Assembly (NCBI GenBank): GCA_022709735.1
Contig: JAKLIG010000001.1
Span: forward strand, 84,135 to 128,585
DNA from: Patescibacteria group bacterium
GTDB lineage: Bacteria; Patescibacteriota; Minisyncoccia; Moranbacterales; UBA2206
Length of the DNA stretch: 44,451 nucleotides
Direction of reading: 5' to 3'
Positions 25,501 to 31,885 of this stretch are shown piece after piece. The position numbers were made by a program, and so were the translations under genes. The notes below the pieces were generated by a model, which was not told the DNA's origin, made no database searches, and saw only the letters and a program-made list of their open reading frames with translations. The number at the start of each line of letters is the position of its first letter. Within the stretch, counting starts at the first letter, position 1.

Positions 25501-25858
25501 TGGAAGCGCAGCGGGATATTATAATAAAGAAGAAAGAAAATCAAAAACATTCAGATCAAATGAATTCTGCAAAGTCGGGGATGTTGGAATAAGAGATGAC
25601 ATTAATCATATAAAAAATGCGGATGGTACTTATACATTTATTTTTCCAACAGCTAAATTAATAAATACAAAATGGAAATGCTTTGGAAGTGATGCGAGAT
25701 ATGATGTAGATTGTACCGCTACACTCAGGGGCGAAGGTGGAAGCTGGTATTCAAAAGCTGCAGCTAGTGTTGCTGGCGGAGTCACTTTTGTGGTTACCGG
25801 TGGCAATACCGAGGCTGCTGCCGCTGCTGCCGTTGCAACTAAAAACTTTCTGGATTAA
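22505..25858 (+). CDS. Large secreted Cys-rich repeat protein, putative surface protein
   Basis: The 1117-residue protein begins with a clear signal peptide (residues 1-26, cleavage after TSAQA). Two Cys-containing beta-type domains follow (about 29-136 and 148-252). Then nine divergent repeats of about 60-90 residues begin near 260, 332, 431, 495, 587, 676, 834, 915 and 998. Each follows the pattern CG-A--G--Y----F----FC--G----P------W-C-G------C-A-R, with about four Cys per unit that could form disulfides. A Thr/Gly/Asn/Glu-rich linker (about 755-825) splits repeats 6 and 7. The C-terminus is Ala/Gly-rich (about 1084-1112). Similar CGxAxG repeats occur in bacterial surface proteins; adhesion is a guess. 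It is a single-gene unit. Confidence 0.85.
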   Translation: MKENKILISLAVAVFGLIIFATSAQAAPSCTGYDVSVASGNYVSTSMIATGANRVSWECTDFAPSGSLTGDTFKYTKGKKVSQTGVTIETGKPLTSNYKYINESGVAQKRVCNFTVWAFSDPKVTSTCTGTVTVNPLSSSGQATTLPNCKFTYYAASIPSGSRVYIDWDFTGADKVTFECTDFACSNNICTYNKNGRKQQGENWLSVAPIKSDWKVDKVAATWIGAGTESCKFTATNTKGSSTCTSGPLTVRATDSATGICGTAGGKVYGSSDTSFGSDTFCYVGKLSKEPQFPSTLPTADTVFWSCGGETGIQKVNCSASRTSTTKQINGACGVAQGSYSESDSIFRSPQSFCSETQKFCAKGTIKQIGETGIGQSTWALDPNNGNSIAFPEKMSSVSWICQGLNCPANDTSCSPKCTATRGNVTNTADECGTANGKIYENNAGFGSDTLCKNSTPATPSFAPNAQGFFIDATWTCGAGTGKVSCSAHKKTSSSCGAESGKKYSSNSSAFDSNNFCAQGYELVGSIIPDLNKTDSSGGITWQCQSSSWLKNIFNWLTFDAFSKNDKATCSASKGMSSFHNSETLVSCGAAAKNYPLATQAEVPIANGLCSINGVSSTGEISPKFGSDSAKPNEATWNCINKNNIEDVKSCTATRGAVNTTSEESKPSLPKPIVGICGSAAKTYSAGAPGFGNDTFCKFGDPTPGAPEFPKSTTGYISVWRCPIGLNSPVRVLCTACRNKVSANGSNSCKAGAKTIAETETENGTGTGTTIEDAGTGIDETENSSTGNSEDTSTGSSNDDNTEEAGTNVNTNTGGTGTNNNIVTNPVIGSNDNFCGPAARKYTWKETAFDKGGFCSSLSLGGARGVPGKFIERGQSETWYCVHTNTGGENDSYSVCKAMRENICTVRSIGVVKGICGSATGDYYSNETALRSEFCKSGNPEFYFGDKSASISQDDICNGSKFPFPTADRPTQWTCVGSEPQYNSGLCTVKYKDYFKGECGSAAGYYNKEERKSKTFRSNEFCKVGDVGIRDDINHIKNADGTYTFIFPTAKLINTKWKCFGSDARYDVDCTATLRGEGGSWYSKAAASVAGGVTFVVTGGNTEAAAAAAVATKNFLD

Positions 25859-25875
25859 TTGATATTATTTGAAAG

Positions 25876-25884
25876 TTATCCACA
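25876..25884 (+). promoter_or_regulatory. Consensus DnaA box upstream of nrdR
   Basis: TTATCCACA lies 41 bases before the -35 of the nrdR promoter, between the surface-protein stop and its terminator. Confidence 0.5.
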
Positions 25885-25891
25885 GTTCATA

Positions 25892-25918
25892 AAAAATAGC
25901 CCAAAAAGGGCTATTTTT
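25892..25918 (+). terminator. Intrinsic terminator after the surface-protein gene
   Basis: AAAAATAGCCC (25892-25902) pairs with GGGCTATTTTT (25908-25918) around an A5 loop. The symmetric A and T runs make it usable in both directions. Confidence 0.85.
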
Positions 25919-25924
25919 TATCTC

Positions 25925-25952
25925 TTGGCAGGATTTTCACTTGTGGTATAAT
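25925..25952 (+). promoter_or_regulatory. Promoter of nrdR
   Basis: TTGGCA (25925-25930), a 16-base spacer and TATAAT (25947-25952). Confidence 0.6.
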
Positions 25953-25963
25953 GTCAATACCAT

Positions 25964-25979
25964 ACACAATATGTAGAGT
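25964..25979 (+). promoter_or_regulatory. Candidate NrdR box
   Basis: ACACAATATGTAGAGT resembles the NrdR operator consensus (ACACWATATATWGTGT). It lies just after the predicted transcript start, where it could mediate self-repression. Only one box is clear; NrdR sites usually come in pairs. Confidence 0.4.
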
Positions 25980-26003
25980 AAAATTTAATTTAATAATAAA
26001 ATA

Positions 26004-26453
26004 ATGATTTGTCCATTTTGCAATCACAATGATACGAAGGTTGTTGATTCGCGTGATACTAATGACGGAAAAATAACTCGACGAAGAAGAGAATGTTTGA
26101 AATGCAACGCGCGCTTCAGCACTTATGAAGAAGTGGAACTACTTCGTCTCGTTGTTATAAAAAAAGATGGTTCAAAAGTAGATTATGACAAGAATAAAAT
26201 TGAAACTGGAATTAGAAAAGCTTTGGAAAAAAGGCCGGTGTCGGAAGAAAAAGTAGCGAAACTCATGGGAGACATTGAATATGAAATTGGATCAAACGAA
26301 AAACCGGAAATCACCACGCGAGAGATTGGAAAAATAGTCTTGAAAAAACTAAAAGAACTCGATGAAGTGGCTTATGTCAGATTTGCCAGCGTCTATAAAT
26401 CATTTGGGTCAGTAGAAAGTTTCAAAAAAGAATTAGACGCGTTTGATAAATGA
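26004..26453 (+). CDS. nrdR: Transcriptional repressor NrdR
   Basis: The 149-residue protein has the zinc ribbon (Cys 3, 6, 31, 34: CPFC and CLKC) and the RRRREC segment, then an ATP-cone domain (RLVVIKKDGSKVDYDKNKIETGIRKAL) that senses ATP/dATP. NrdR represses ribonucleotide reductase genes when dATP is high. It lies directly upstream of nrdD and nrdG, the only reductase genes in the window, so it likely regulates them; an NrdR-box-like site is in its own promoter. A palindromic repeat starts right at its stop codon. Confidence 0.96.
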   Translation: MICPFCNHNDTKVVDSRDTNDGKITRRRRECLKCNARFSTYEEVELLRLVVIKKDGSKVDYDKNKIETGIRKALEKRPVSEEKVAKLMGDIEYEIGSNEKPEITTREIGKIVLKKLKELDEVAYVRFASVYKSFGSVESFKKELDAFDK

Positions 26454-26541
26454 TTTACGAACTACTAAAAAAATACGAAATACGAAAGTACGAAAGGAAG
26501 TTTAAGTGTTTCGTAATTCGATCATTTCGTAGTTCGTAAAT
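26454..26541. repeat. Intergenic palindrome (TACGAAA word family)
   Basis: The left part reads ATTTACGAACTAC with reiterated TACGAAA words. The right part (26508-26541) reads TTTCGTAATTCG...CGTAGTTCGTAAAT, its inverse. It begins at the nrdR stop and separates nrdR from nrdD. Confidence 0.7.
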
Positions 26542-26575
26542 AAAAAAGCAATTAATTTTTTTAAATATTTAATCT

Positions 26576-28759
26576 ATGAAAGGTAAAACAAAAATCAAAA
26601 AGGGGACAAAAGGGGGGAAGGTCGAAAAGAAAAAAATCGAAAATAAAATTCGAAAAGTTGTCAAAAGAAGCGGAGAAGTCGTGCCGTTCAATCAGAAAAA
26701 AGTAACCGAAGCGGTCTACAAGGCTTTTTGTGAAACCAGAGAAGCCGGGAAGAAAGAAGCAATCCAAGTTTCTAAAAAGGTTTTGCAAATGCTCAACAAA
26801 AATGCCAAGCCCGGATACATTCCGCAAATCGAAGAAATTCAGGACCTTGTGGAAAAAGTTTTGATGATTTTGGATTTTGAGGAAACGGCCAAGGCCTATA
26901 TCATCTATCGAGACAAAAGAAGCAAACTGCGAGACACTGAAAGTTCGCTTTCCGAAGCGGTTGATCTTATTGACAGCTATATCAAAGAAATTGACTGGCA
27001 GGTGAAGGAAAATGCCAATATGGCGTATTCCCTCCAGGGCCTCAATAATTATGTTTCTTCTATCGTTTCCAGCAAATATTGGATGGATCGAGTTTATCCA
27101 AAATCCATAAAAAGAGCCCATGAAGAAGGGGATTTCCATATTCACGATTTGGATAAAATTGCCGCCTATTGTTGCGGTTGGGATCTTCAAGATCTTCTGA
27201 CTCGCGGGTTCACTGGCGTGTCCGGAAAAATTTCTTGCAAAGCGCCAAAACATTTTCGATCAGCTCTCGGACAAATTGTGAACTTTTTCTATACCACGCA
27301 GGGCGAAACGGCTGGTGCGCAAGCTTTTTCTAATTTCGATACTTTGATGGCACCGTTTATTCGCTACGATAAATTGGATTATGAAGCGGTCAAGCAAGCT
27401 ATGCAGGAATTTATTTTCAATCTCAATGTACCAACGCGTGTAGGATTTCAAACTCCGTTTACCAATCTGACAATGGATATGACTTGTCATCCGACTTACA
27501 AAGATCAAAATGTAATTATTGGCGGAGTTCCGCAAAAAGAAAAATACAGTGAATTTCAAGAAGAAATGAATTTAATCAATCGCGCTTTTGCGGAAGTGAT
27601 GACGGAAGGCGATGCGAGCGGAAGAATTTTCACTTTTCCAATTCCAACTTATAACATTGATAAAAATTTCAATTGGAATGATGAAAAATTCAATCCAATT
27701 TGGGAAATGACTGCTAAATACGGCATTCCATATTTTGCTAACTTCGTGAATTCCGATATGAATCCGGAAGACGCGAGATCGATGTGTTGCCGACTTCGTT
27801 TGGATAATCGCGAACTGCACAAAAGAATGGGCGGACTTTTTGGCGCGGCGCCTCTCACCGGTTCAGTTGGAGTGGTCACAATAAATCTTCCTCGCGTTGG
27901 ATATTTAGCTAAAGACAAAAAAGATTATTTCAAACGGCTTGATGCGCTAATGGATTTGGCCAAGGAAAGCATGGAGATTAAAAGAAAAATAGTCGAAAAT
28001 TTTACAACCAAGGGGCTTTATCCATATTCTAAATTTTATTTGGACAACATTTACAAGCGCCGTGGATCATATTGGGGTAATCATTTTTCGACGATTGGTC
28101 TTGTCGGGATGAATGAATCACTGGTTAATTTTATGGGAGAAAAAACTTCCAGCAAAAAAGGTTTGAAATTTGCCGAAGAAGTTCTCACTCATATGCGTGA
28201 AAAAATGCTCAAGTTTCAGGAAGAAACCGGCAATCTCTATAATTTGGAAGCGACTCCGGCCGAAGGCACATCCTATCGCTTGGCGCTCAAAGACAAAAAG
28301 CGTTTTCCAAAAATGATTTTTGCGAACAATGGCGCAGTAGAAAAAGGCGCCCAGCCGTATTATACTAATTCGTCTCAACTTCCAGTTGGATTTACGGATG
28401 ATATTTTTGAAGCGCTGGATTTGCAAGACAGTTTGCAGACGAAATATACTGGTGGAACGGTGCTTCATGGATTTTTGGGAGAGCGAATTTATGACATTGA
28501 AACTACTAAAAATTTAGTAAAAACAATCGCCAGTAAATATCATTTGCCGTATTTCACTCTTTCTCCGACCTTCAGTGTTTGTCCGAATCATGGTTATTTG
28601 GAAGGGGAACATAAAATTTGTCCGAAATGCGTGATTGAGCAAAAATGCGAAGTATATTCTCGAATCGTTGGCTACATTCGTCCGGTGGAACAATGGAATG
28701 CAGGGAAATCGGAAGAATATAAGGATCGAAAAGAATTTGTGGTGGTTAAAAGAAAATAA
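26576..28759 (+). CDS. nrdD: Anaerobic (class III) ribonucleoside-triphosphate reductase
   Basis: The 727-residue glycyl-radical enzyme reduces NTPs to dNTPs without oxygen. After a Lys-rich N-terminus there is an ATP-cone (about 20-115). The catalytic barrel includes Cys 404-Cys 405 in SMCCRLRLD. The C-terminal zinc site is built from CPNHGYLEGEHKICPKC and nearby Cys residues. The glycyl radical site is Gly 699 in SRIVGYIRPVEQWN. It is followed by its activase nrdG and preceded by nrdR. No class I or II reductase is in the window, so anaerobic dNTP synthesis is indicated, although other genes may exist elsewhere. Confidence 0.97.
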   Translation: MKGKTKIKKGTKGGKVEKKKIENKIRKVVKRSGEVVPFNQKKVTEAVYKAFCETREAGKKEAIQVSKKVLQMLNKNAKPGYIPQIEEIQDLVEKVLMILDFEETAKAYIIYRDKRSKLRDTESSLSEAVDLIDSYIKEIDWQVKENANMAYSLQGLNNYVSSIVSSKYWMDRVYPKSIKRAHEEGDFHIHDLDKIAAYCCGWDLQDLLTRGFTGVSGKISCKAPKHFRSALGQIVNFFYTTQGETAGAQAFSNFDTLMAPFIRYDKLDYEAVKQAMQEFIFNLNVPTRVGFQTPFTNLTMDMTCHPTYKDQNVIIGGVPQKEKYSEFQEEMNLINRAFAEVMTEGDASGRIFTFPIPTYNIDKNFNWNDEKFNPIWEMTAKYGIPYFANFVNSDMNPEDARSMCCRLRLDNRELHKRMGGLFGAAPLTGSVGVVTINLPRVGYLAKDKKDYFKRLDALMDLAKESMEIKRKIVENFTTKGLYPYSKFYLDNIYKRRGSYWGNHFSTIGLVGMNESLVNFMGEKTSSKKGLKFAEEVLTHMREKMLKFQEETGNLYNLEATPAEGTSYRLALKDKKRFPKMIFANNGAVEKGAQPYYTNSSQLPVGFTDDIFEALDLQDSLQTKYTGGTVLHGFLGERIYDIETTKNLVKTIASKYHLPYFTLSPTFSVCPNHGYLEGEHKICPKCVIEQKCEVYSRIVGYIRPVEQWNAGKSEEYKDRKEFVVVKRK

Positions 28760-28782
28760 AAATTTATCAAAAAAAGATAGAG

Positions 28783-28824
28783 GGGCGACTTTGATTTTTA
28801 AATCAGGTCGCCCTGATTTAAAAA
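28783..28824. repeat. Overlapping alternative hairpins between nrdD and nrdG
   Basis: GGGCGAC (28783-28789) can pair with GTCGCCC (28807-28813). Alternatively, a 13-bp stem TTTTTAAATCAGG (28795-28807) / CCTGATTTAAAAA (28812-28824) with loop TCGC can form. The two share bases and exclude each other. Confidence 0.5.
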
Positions 28825-28825
28825 T

Positions 28826-28897
28826 AATTTACAATTTTCAATTTACAATTTTCAATAAATTTTCAATTGTAAATTGATCATTGACCATTGAAAATTG
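28826..28897. repeat. AT-rich palindrome (TTACAATTTTCAAT word family) reaching the nrdG start
   Basis: The left arm of TTACAATTTTCAAT words (28829-28856) faces the inverse words ATTGTAAATTG and ATTGAAAATTG (28866-28897). It resembles the element at 16094-16211. The TTG start of nrdG lies in its last bases. Confidence 0.65.
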
Positions 28898-29614
28898 ATT
28901 TTAGGCGGTTTTCAAAAATTAACTTTGATTGATTATCCAAAAAAATTAGCGACTACGGTTTTCACTGTTGGTTGTTCTTTCCGTTGCCCATTTTGCCATA
29001 ATCCGGAACTTGTAGAGACGCACTATAGTGCGTCTCTACCGAAAGGGCAGACGGAAAAAGAATTTTTTAAATTTCTCAAAAATAGGCAGGGAAAATTGCA
29101 AGGTGTTTGCATAACGGGCGGAGAACCGACAATCCAGCCGGATATTATTAATTTTATAAAAAAAATTAAAAAACTTGGATTTTCAGTGAAGCTTGATACT
29201 AATGGTAGCCGGCCGGATGTAGTCAAAAAAATAATTGATGAAAAATTGGTGGATTATATTGCAATGGATATTAAAAATCAACCCAAGAAATATTTAAAAA
29301 CCGCCGGAATTTCTGTAGGGAATGCAAATTTGCGTTCTATGTTAGATCGTGTAAAATTGTCCGTTGATTTGATTATGAATAGTCAAATCCCTTATGAATT
29401 TCGAACGACCGTTGTGCCAGGAATCCACAATGAAAAAGATTTTTTGGAAATTGCCAAATGGATTTCCGGTGTGCCAAAATATTGGCTCCAAAAATATGAA
29501 GAAACGAAAATTTTGGACCCAAAGCTTAAAAATAAAACTAAAGGCAAAAAACTGGATTTGGAAAAAATAAAAAAAAATATTGAAAGATATTTTGGGAAAG
29601 TTGGGATAAGATGA
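28895..29614 (+). CDS. nrdG: Anaerobic ribonucleotide reductase activating protein (radical SAM)
   Basis: The 239-residue radical SAM enzyme installs the glycyl radical on NrdD. The [4Fe-4S] motif is Cys 27, 31 and 34 in CSFRCPFCHN, followed by GVCITGGEPT and the KLDTNGSRPD segment. The best start is TTG 28895, giving MILGGFQKLTLIDYP; no ATG fits, and the TTG lies in the end of a repeat element. Residues 40-49 (VETHYSASLP) are encoded by a perfect 28-base palindrome (29012-29039) inserted in frame. NrdD and NrdG are adjacent as expected. Confidence 0.94.
   Translation: MILGGFQKLTLIDYPKKLATTVFTVGCSFRCPFCHNPELVETHYSASLPKGQTEKEFFKFLKNRQGKLQGVCITGGEPTIQPDIINFIKKIKKLGFSVKLDTNGSRPDVVKKIIDEKLVDYIAMDIKNQPKKYLKTAGISVGNANLRSMLDRVKLSVDLIMNSQIPYEFRTTVVPGIHNEKDFLEIAKWISGVPKYWLQKYEETKILDPKLKNKTKGKKLDLEKIKKNIERYFGKVGIR
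29012..29039. repeat. Perfect palindrome inserted in frame in nrdG
   Basis: The arm GTAGAGACGCAC (29012-29023), centre TATA, and arm GTGCGTCTCTAC (29028-29039) form a 28-base perfect palindrome within the coding frame, just after the FeS motif. Confidence 0.85.
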
Positions 29615-29708
29615 GAAACTACGAAAATACAAAAATTTACAAAAGTACAAAAAATTATGATAAATTTATTCCATTTTGTATTTTTGTAATCTTTTGTAAT
29701 TTTGTAGT
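29612..29708. repeat. Intergenic palindrome (TACAAAA word family)
   Basis: The left words AACTACGAAAATACAAAAA and TTTACAAAAGTACAAAA face the inverse TTTTGTATTTTTGTAATC and TTTTGTAATTTTGTAGT. The element fills the nrdG-DUF167 gap completely. Confidence 0.75.
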
Positions 29709-29936
29709 ATGAGAATTTACGTCAAAGTCATTCCTCGTTCATCAAAAAATCTTGTTGAAAAGATTTCGGAAGGGGAATATAAAGTAAAGCTTACCGCTCC
29801 GCCAGTTCAAGGCGAAGCGAACAAAATGCTAGTTGAAATTTTAGCGGATTATTTTGATGTCTCAAAAAGCCAAGTAGAAATTATTGGAGGCAAAAGCGCT
29901 AGAATAAAGATTGTTAACATGAAATTTTTTAATTAA
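29709..29936 (+). CDS. DUF167 (YggU) family protein
   Basis: The 75-residue protein starts MRIYVKVIPRSSKNLVEKI and contains the family hallmarks YKVKLTAPPVQGEANKMLVEILADYF and VEIIGGKSARIKIV. DUF167 proteins are small, widespread and of unknown function; the fold is an alpha/beta sandwich. It is slightly shorter than usual at the C-terminus. It lies between a palindromic repeat and a strong hairpin (29940-29965) and converges with the small gene on the minus strand. Confidence 0.9.
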   Translation: MRIYVKVIPRSSKNLVEKISEGEYKVKLTAPPVQGEANKMLVEILADYFDVSKSQVEIIGGKSARIKIVNMKFFN

Positions 29937-29939
29937 ATA

Positions 29940-29965
29940 GGCCTTCTCGAAACATCGAGAAGGCC
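29940..29965. terminator. Strong hairpin between convergent genes
   Basis: A perfect 11-bp stem GGCCTTCTCGA (29940-29950) / TCGAGAAGGCC (29955-29965) with loop AACA. The T-run is weak on both strands (TATTTAATT on minus). Placed between the ends of two convergent genes, it is probably a shared terminator. Confidence 0.6.
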
Positions 29966-29989
29966 AGAAGTTGAAACGGCGGGTCTGTT

Positions 29990-30184
29990 TTACAACGCAA
30001 CTTGGATTACCTCTGCATCAACTGACTCGGGCAACTCTAATCCGCTAATGATTGTTTTGCACCATAATAAATGCTCGCCTCGTCTGTCTATTATCTTTTG
30101 TACTTGGCAAATTTCCTCGCTTTTTTGGGGAACTTTAATAAAAAAATCTCCCAAATCCAATTCTCCTAATTTTAAATATTTCAT
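29990..30184 (-). CDS. Small hypothetical protein with its own promoter and Shine-Dalgarno
   Basis: The 64-residue product begins MKYLKLGELDLGDFFIKVPQ, has Cys residues at CQV and WCKT, and ends AEVIQVAL. It is acidic and soluble in appearance, with no membrane segment. The ATG at 30184 follows AAGGAGG by 10 bases, and a consensus promoter (30239-30267) lies upstream. The leader contains a hairpin (GTTCATTAGC / GCTAACGAAC) followed by eight A residues. I do not recognise the family. The full expression signals make it likely real although it is short. Confidence 0.75.
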   Translation of the reverse strand: MKYLKLGELDLGDFFIKVPQKSEEICQVQKIIDRRGEHLLWCKTIISGLELPESVDAEVIQVAL

Positions 30185-30238
30185 TATACAATGTCCTCCT
30201 TTTTTTTGTTCGTTAGCTTAATTGCTAATGAACTAAGC

Positions 30239-30267
30239 ATAATATCATAAAAAATATTAAAAGTCAA
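30239..30267 (-). promoter_or_regulatory. Promoter of the small gene 29990-30184
   Basis: On the minus strand TTGACT (30267-30262), a 17-base spacer and TATTAT (30244-30239). The leader of about 50 bases carries a stable hairpin just before the Shine-Dalgarno. Confidence 0.75.
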
Positions 30268-30273
30268 GTCGGC

Positions 30274-31755
30274 ATGACCAAATCAAAAATCTTTTTCATT
30301 CTTTCCTTATTCTTTATCGGAGGCGTGGCAGTGGCTTCTTTTTATTATCCAAAAATATTAAGTTCGAATTCAATTTATTTATTGGTTGTTTTGGCGCTTA
30401 TAACTCTAGTGGTTTTTTGGAGCAACAAAAAGAGCGTTATTTTTAGTCTTGCTTTTTTATTTTTTCTTCTTGGAATGTTTTTAGTTTCCGGAAAACTCGA
30501 GAAAATTAAAAATCTTAGCGAAGAAGAAAAGAATTTTTCGAGCGAAGTTATGATTGCCAAAGAACCAGTGATCAAAGATAAAATCCAAACACTAGTTCTT
30601 GAACCTCTAACCCAGACATCGAATGTCCATAATGGACATTCGATGTCCACGCTGTTTTTGCTGAACGCGAATGTTTATGAAGAATATAAATATGGCGAAG
30701 TTTTGAAAATAAATTGCGAGCTTCAAAGAATAAAAAATTTTGATAATAGTTTTGATTATCGGATGTATCTCGGTAAAGACGGAATTTTTTATGAATGTAA
30801 AAAGCCAGAGATTGAAAGATTAAATAAAAACGAAGGAAATGGAATATATTTAACACTGCTTAAAATAAAAAATAAATTCGAAGAAAATATCAACAAACTT
30901 ATTCCGGCACCGGAATCAGGACTCTTGATCGGACTGATTTTAGGCGGGAGTGATCAGTTATCAAAAAATATTAAGGATAATTTTTCGCGCACCGGCATGA
31001 CTCACATTGTGGCAGTTTCCGGCTACAATGTGACAATAATCGCCGAATATTTGATGATTCTTGGCATATTTTTAGGACTTTGGAGGCGTCAGGCTTTTTG
31101 GTTTGCGGTCACAGGCATAATTCTTTTTGTGATTATTACCGGTCTTAGCGCTTCAGCTGTTAGAGCGGGAATAATGGGAATACTTTTAATTTGGGCGATG
31201 AAAAACGGGCGATTGGCCAATTCGGAAAACGCTATTTTGTTTTCCGCTGGTGCAATGCTTCTATCTAATCCATTACTTCTAAGATGGGATATTGGATTTC
31301 AACTCTCATTTTTAGCGACAATCGGAATAGTTTATTTTTATCCAATCGCAGAAAATTATCTAATCAAGAATCATAAAGCTTTTGGAATAACGGAAATTCT
31401 TTTTCTTTCAATTTCAGCGCAAATTTTTGTTCTTCCAATCATTATGTTTAATTTTGGAACATTATCTTTGATTTCGCTTCTGGCGAATATATTAATTCTG
31501 CCAATTATCCCATTCACAATGCTTCTGGGTTTTGTGTCGGCACTTTTTGGCTTTATTTTTGAACCAGTCGCAATTATTTTTTCTTGGTTAGCGTATCTTC
31601 CGTTAAAATATGAAACTCTCATAATAAATTATTTAGGTTCTCTCAAATATGCTTCGGTTGAAATGAAAATTACATGGATTGGAGTGGCAGTTTGGTATAT
31701 AATTTTGGTAGGAATTATAATAATAGTGAAGAATAAAAATAAGGAAGAACTTTAA
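30274..31755 (+). CDS. comEC: ComEC/Rec2 competence protein, membrane part
   Basis: The 493-residue membrane protein carries the DUF4131/OB-like N-terminal region after two helices, then the Competence domain: GLILGGSDQLSKNIKDNFSR, TGMTHIVAVSGYNVTII, and about eight further membrane helices. ComEC forms the channel for single-stranded DNA during uptake. The metallo-beta-lactamase domain that usually forms its C-terminus is absent; it is encoded by the next gene but one ORF later (31886-32752). Residues about 114-125 (TSNVHNGHSMST region) derive from an in-frame palindrome (30615-30647). Confidence 0.92.
   Translation: MTKSKIFFILSLFFIGGVAVASFYYPKILSSNSIYLLVVLALITLVVFWSNKKSVIFSLAFLFFLLGMFLVSGKLEKIKNLSEEEKNFSSEVMIAKEPVIKDKIQTLVLEPLTQTSNVHNGHSMSTLFLLNANVYEEYKYGEVLKINCELQRIKNFDNSFDYRMYLGKDGIFYECKKPEIERLNKNEGNGIYLTLLKIKNKFEENINKLIPAPESGLLIGLILGGSDQLSKNIKDNFSRTGMTHIVAVSGYNVTIIAEYLMILGIFLGLWRRQAFWFAVTGIILFVIITGLSASAVRAGIMGILLIWAMKNGRLANSENAILFSAGAMLLSNPLLLRWDIGFQLSFLATIGIVYFYPIAENYLIKNHKAFGITEILFLSISAQIFVLPIIMFNFGTLSLISLLANILILPIIPFTMLLGFVSALFGFIFEPVAIIFSWLAYLPLKYETLIINYLGSLKYASVEMKITWIGVAVWYIILVGIIIIVKNKNKEEL
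30615..30647. repeat. Palindrome inserted in frame in comEC
   Basis: GACATCGAATGTCCA (30615-30629), spacer TAA, and TGGACATTCGATGTC (30633-30647) are perfect inverted repeats. The codons stay in frame. Confidence 0.85.
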
Positions 31756-31885
31756 AGCGTTAATTTTTAATTTTGTAAATAAATTCTAATTTTTAATTTC
31801 TAAATTTACTCAGTTTTATTTGGTTTAAAAATTTTGATTTTGGATTTATTTCAAAAATTATAAAATTAAAAATTATAAAATTTTC
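31756..31885. repeat. AT-rich region with inverted words between the two ComEC parts
   Basis: Words such as TTAATTTTTAATTTT and CTAATTTTTAATTTC (31760-31805) face AAAATTATAAAATTAAAAATT (31853-31880). It resembles the other palindromic gaps but is too AT-rich for firm arm limits. No gene is seen. Confidence 0.4.
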
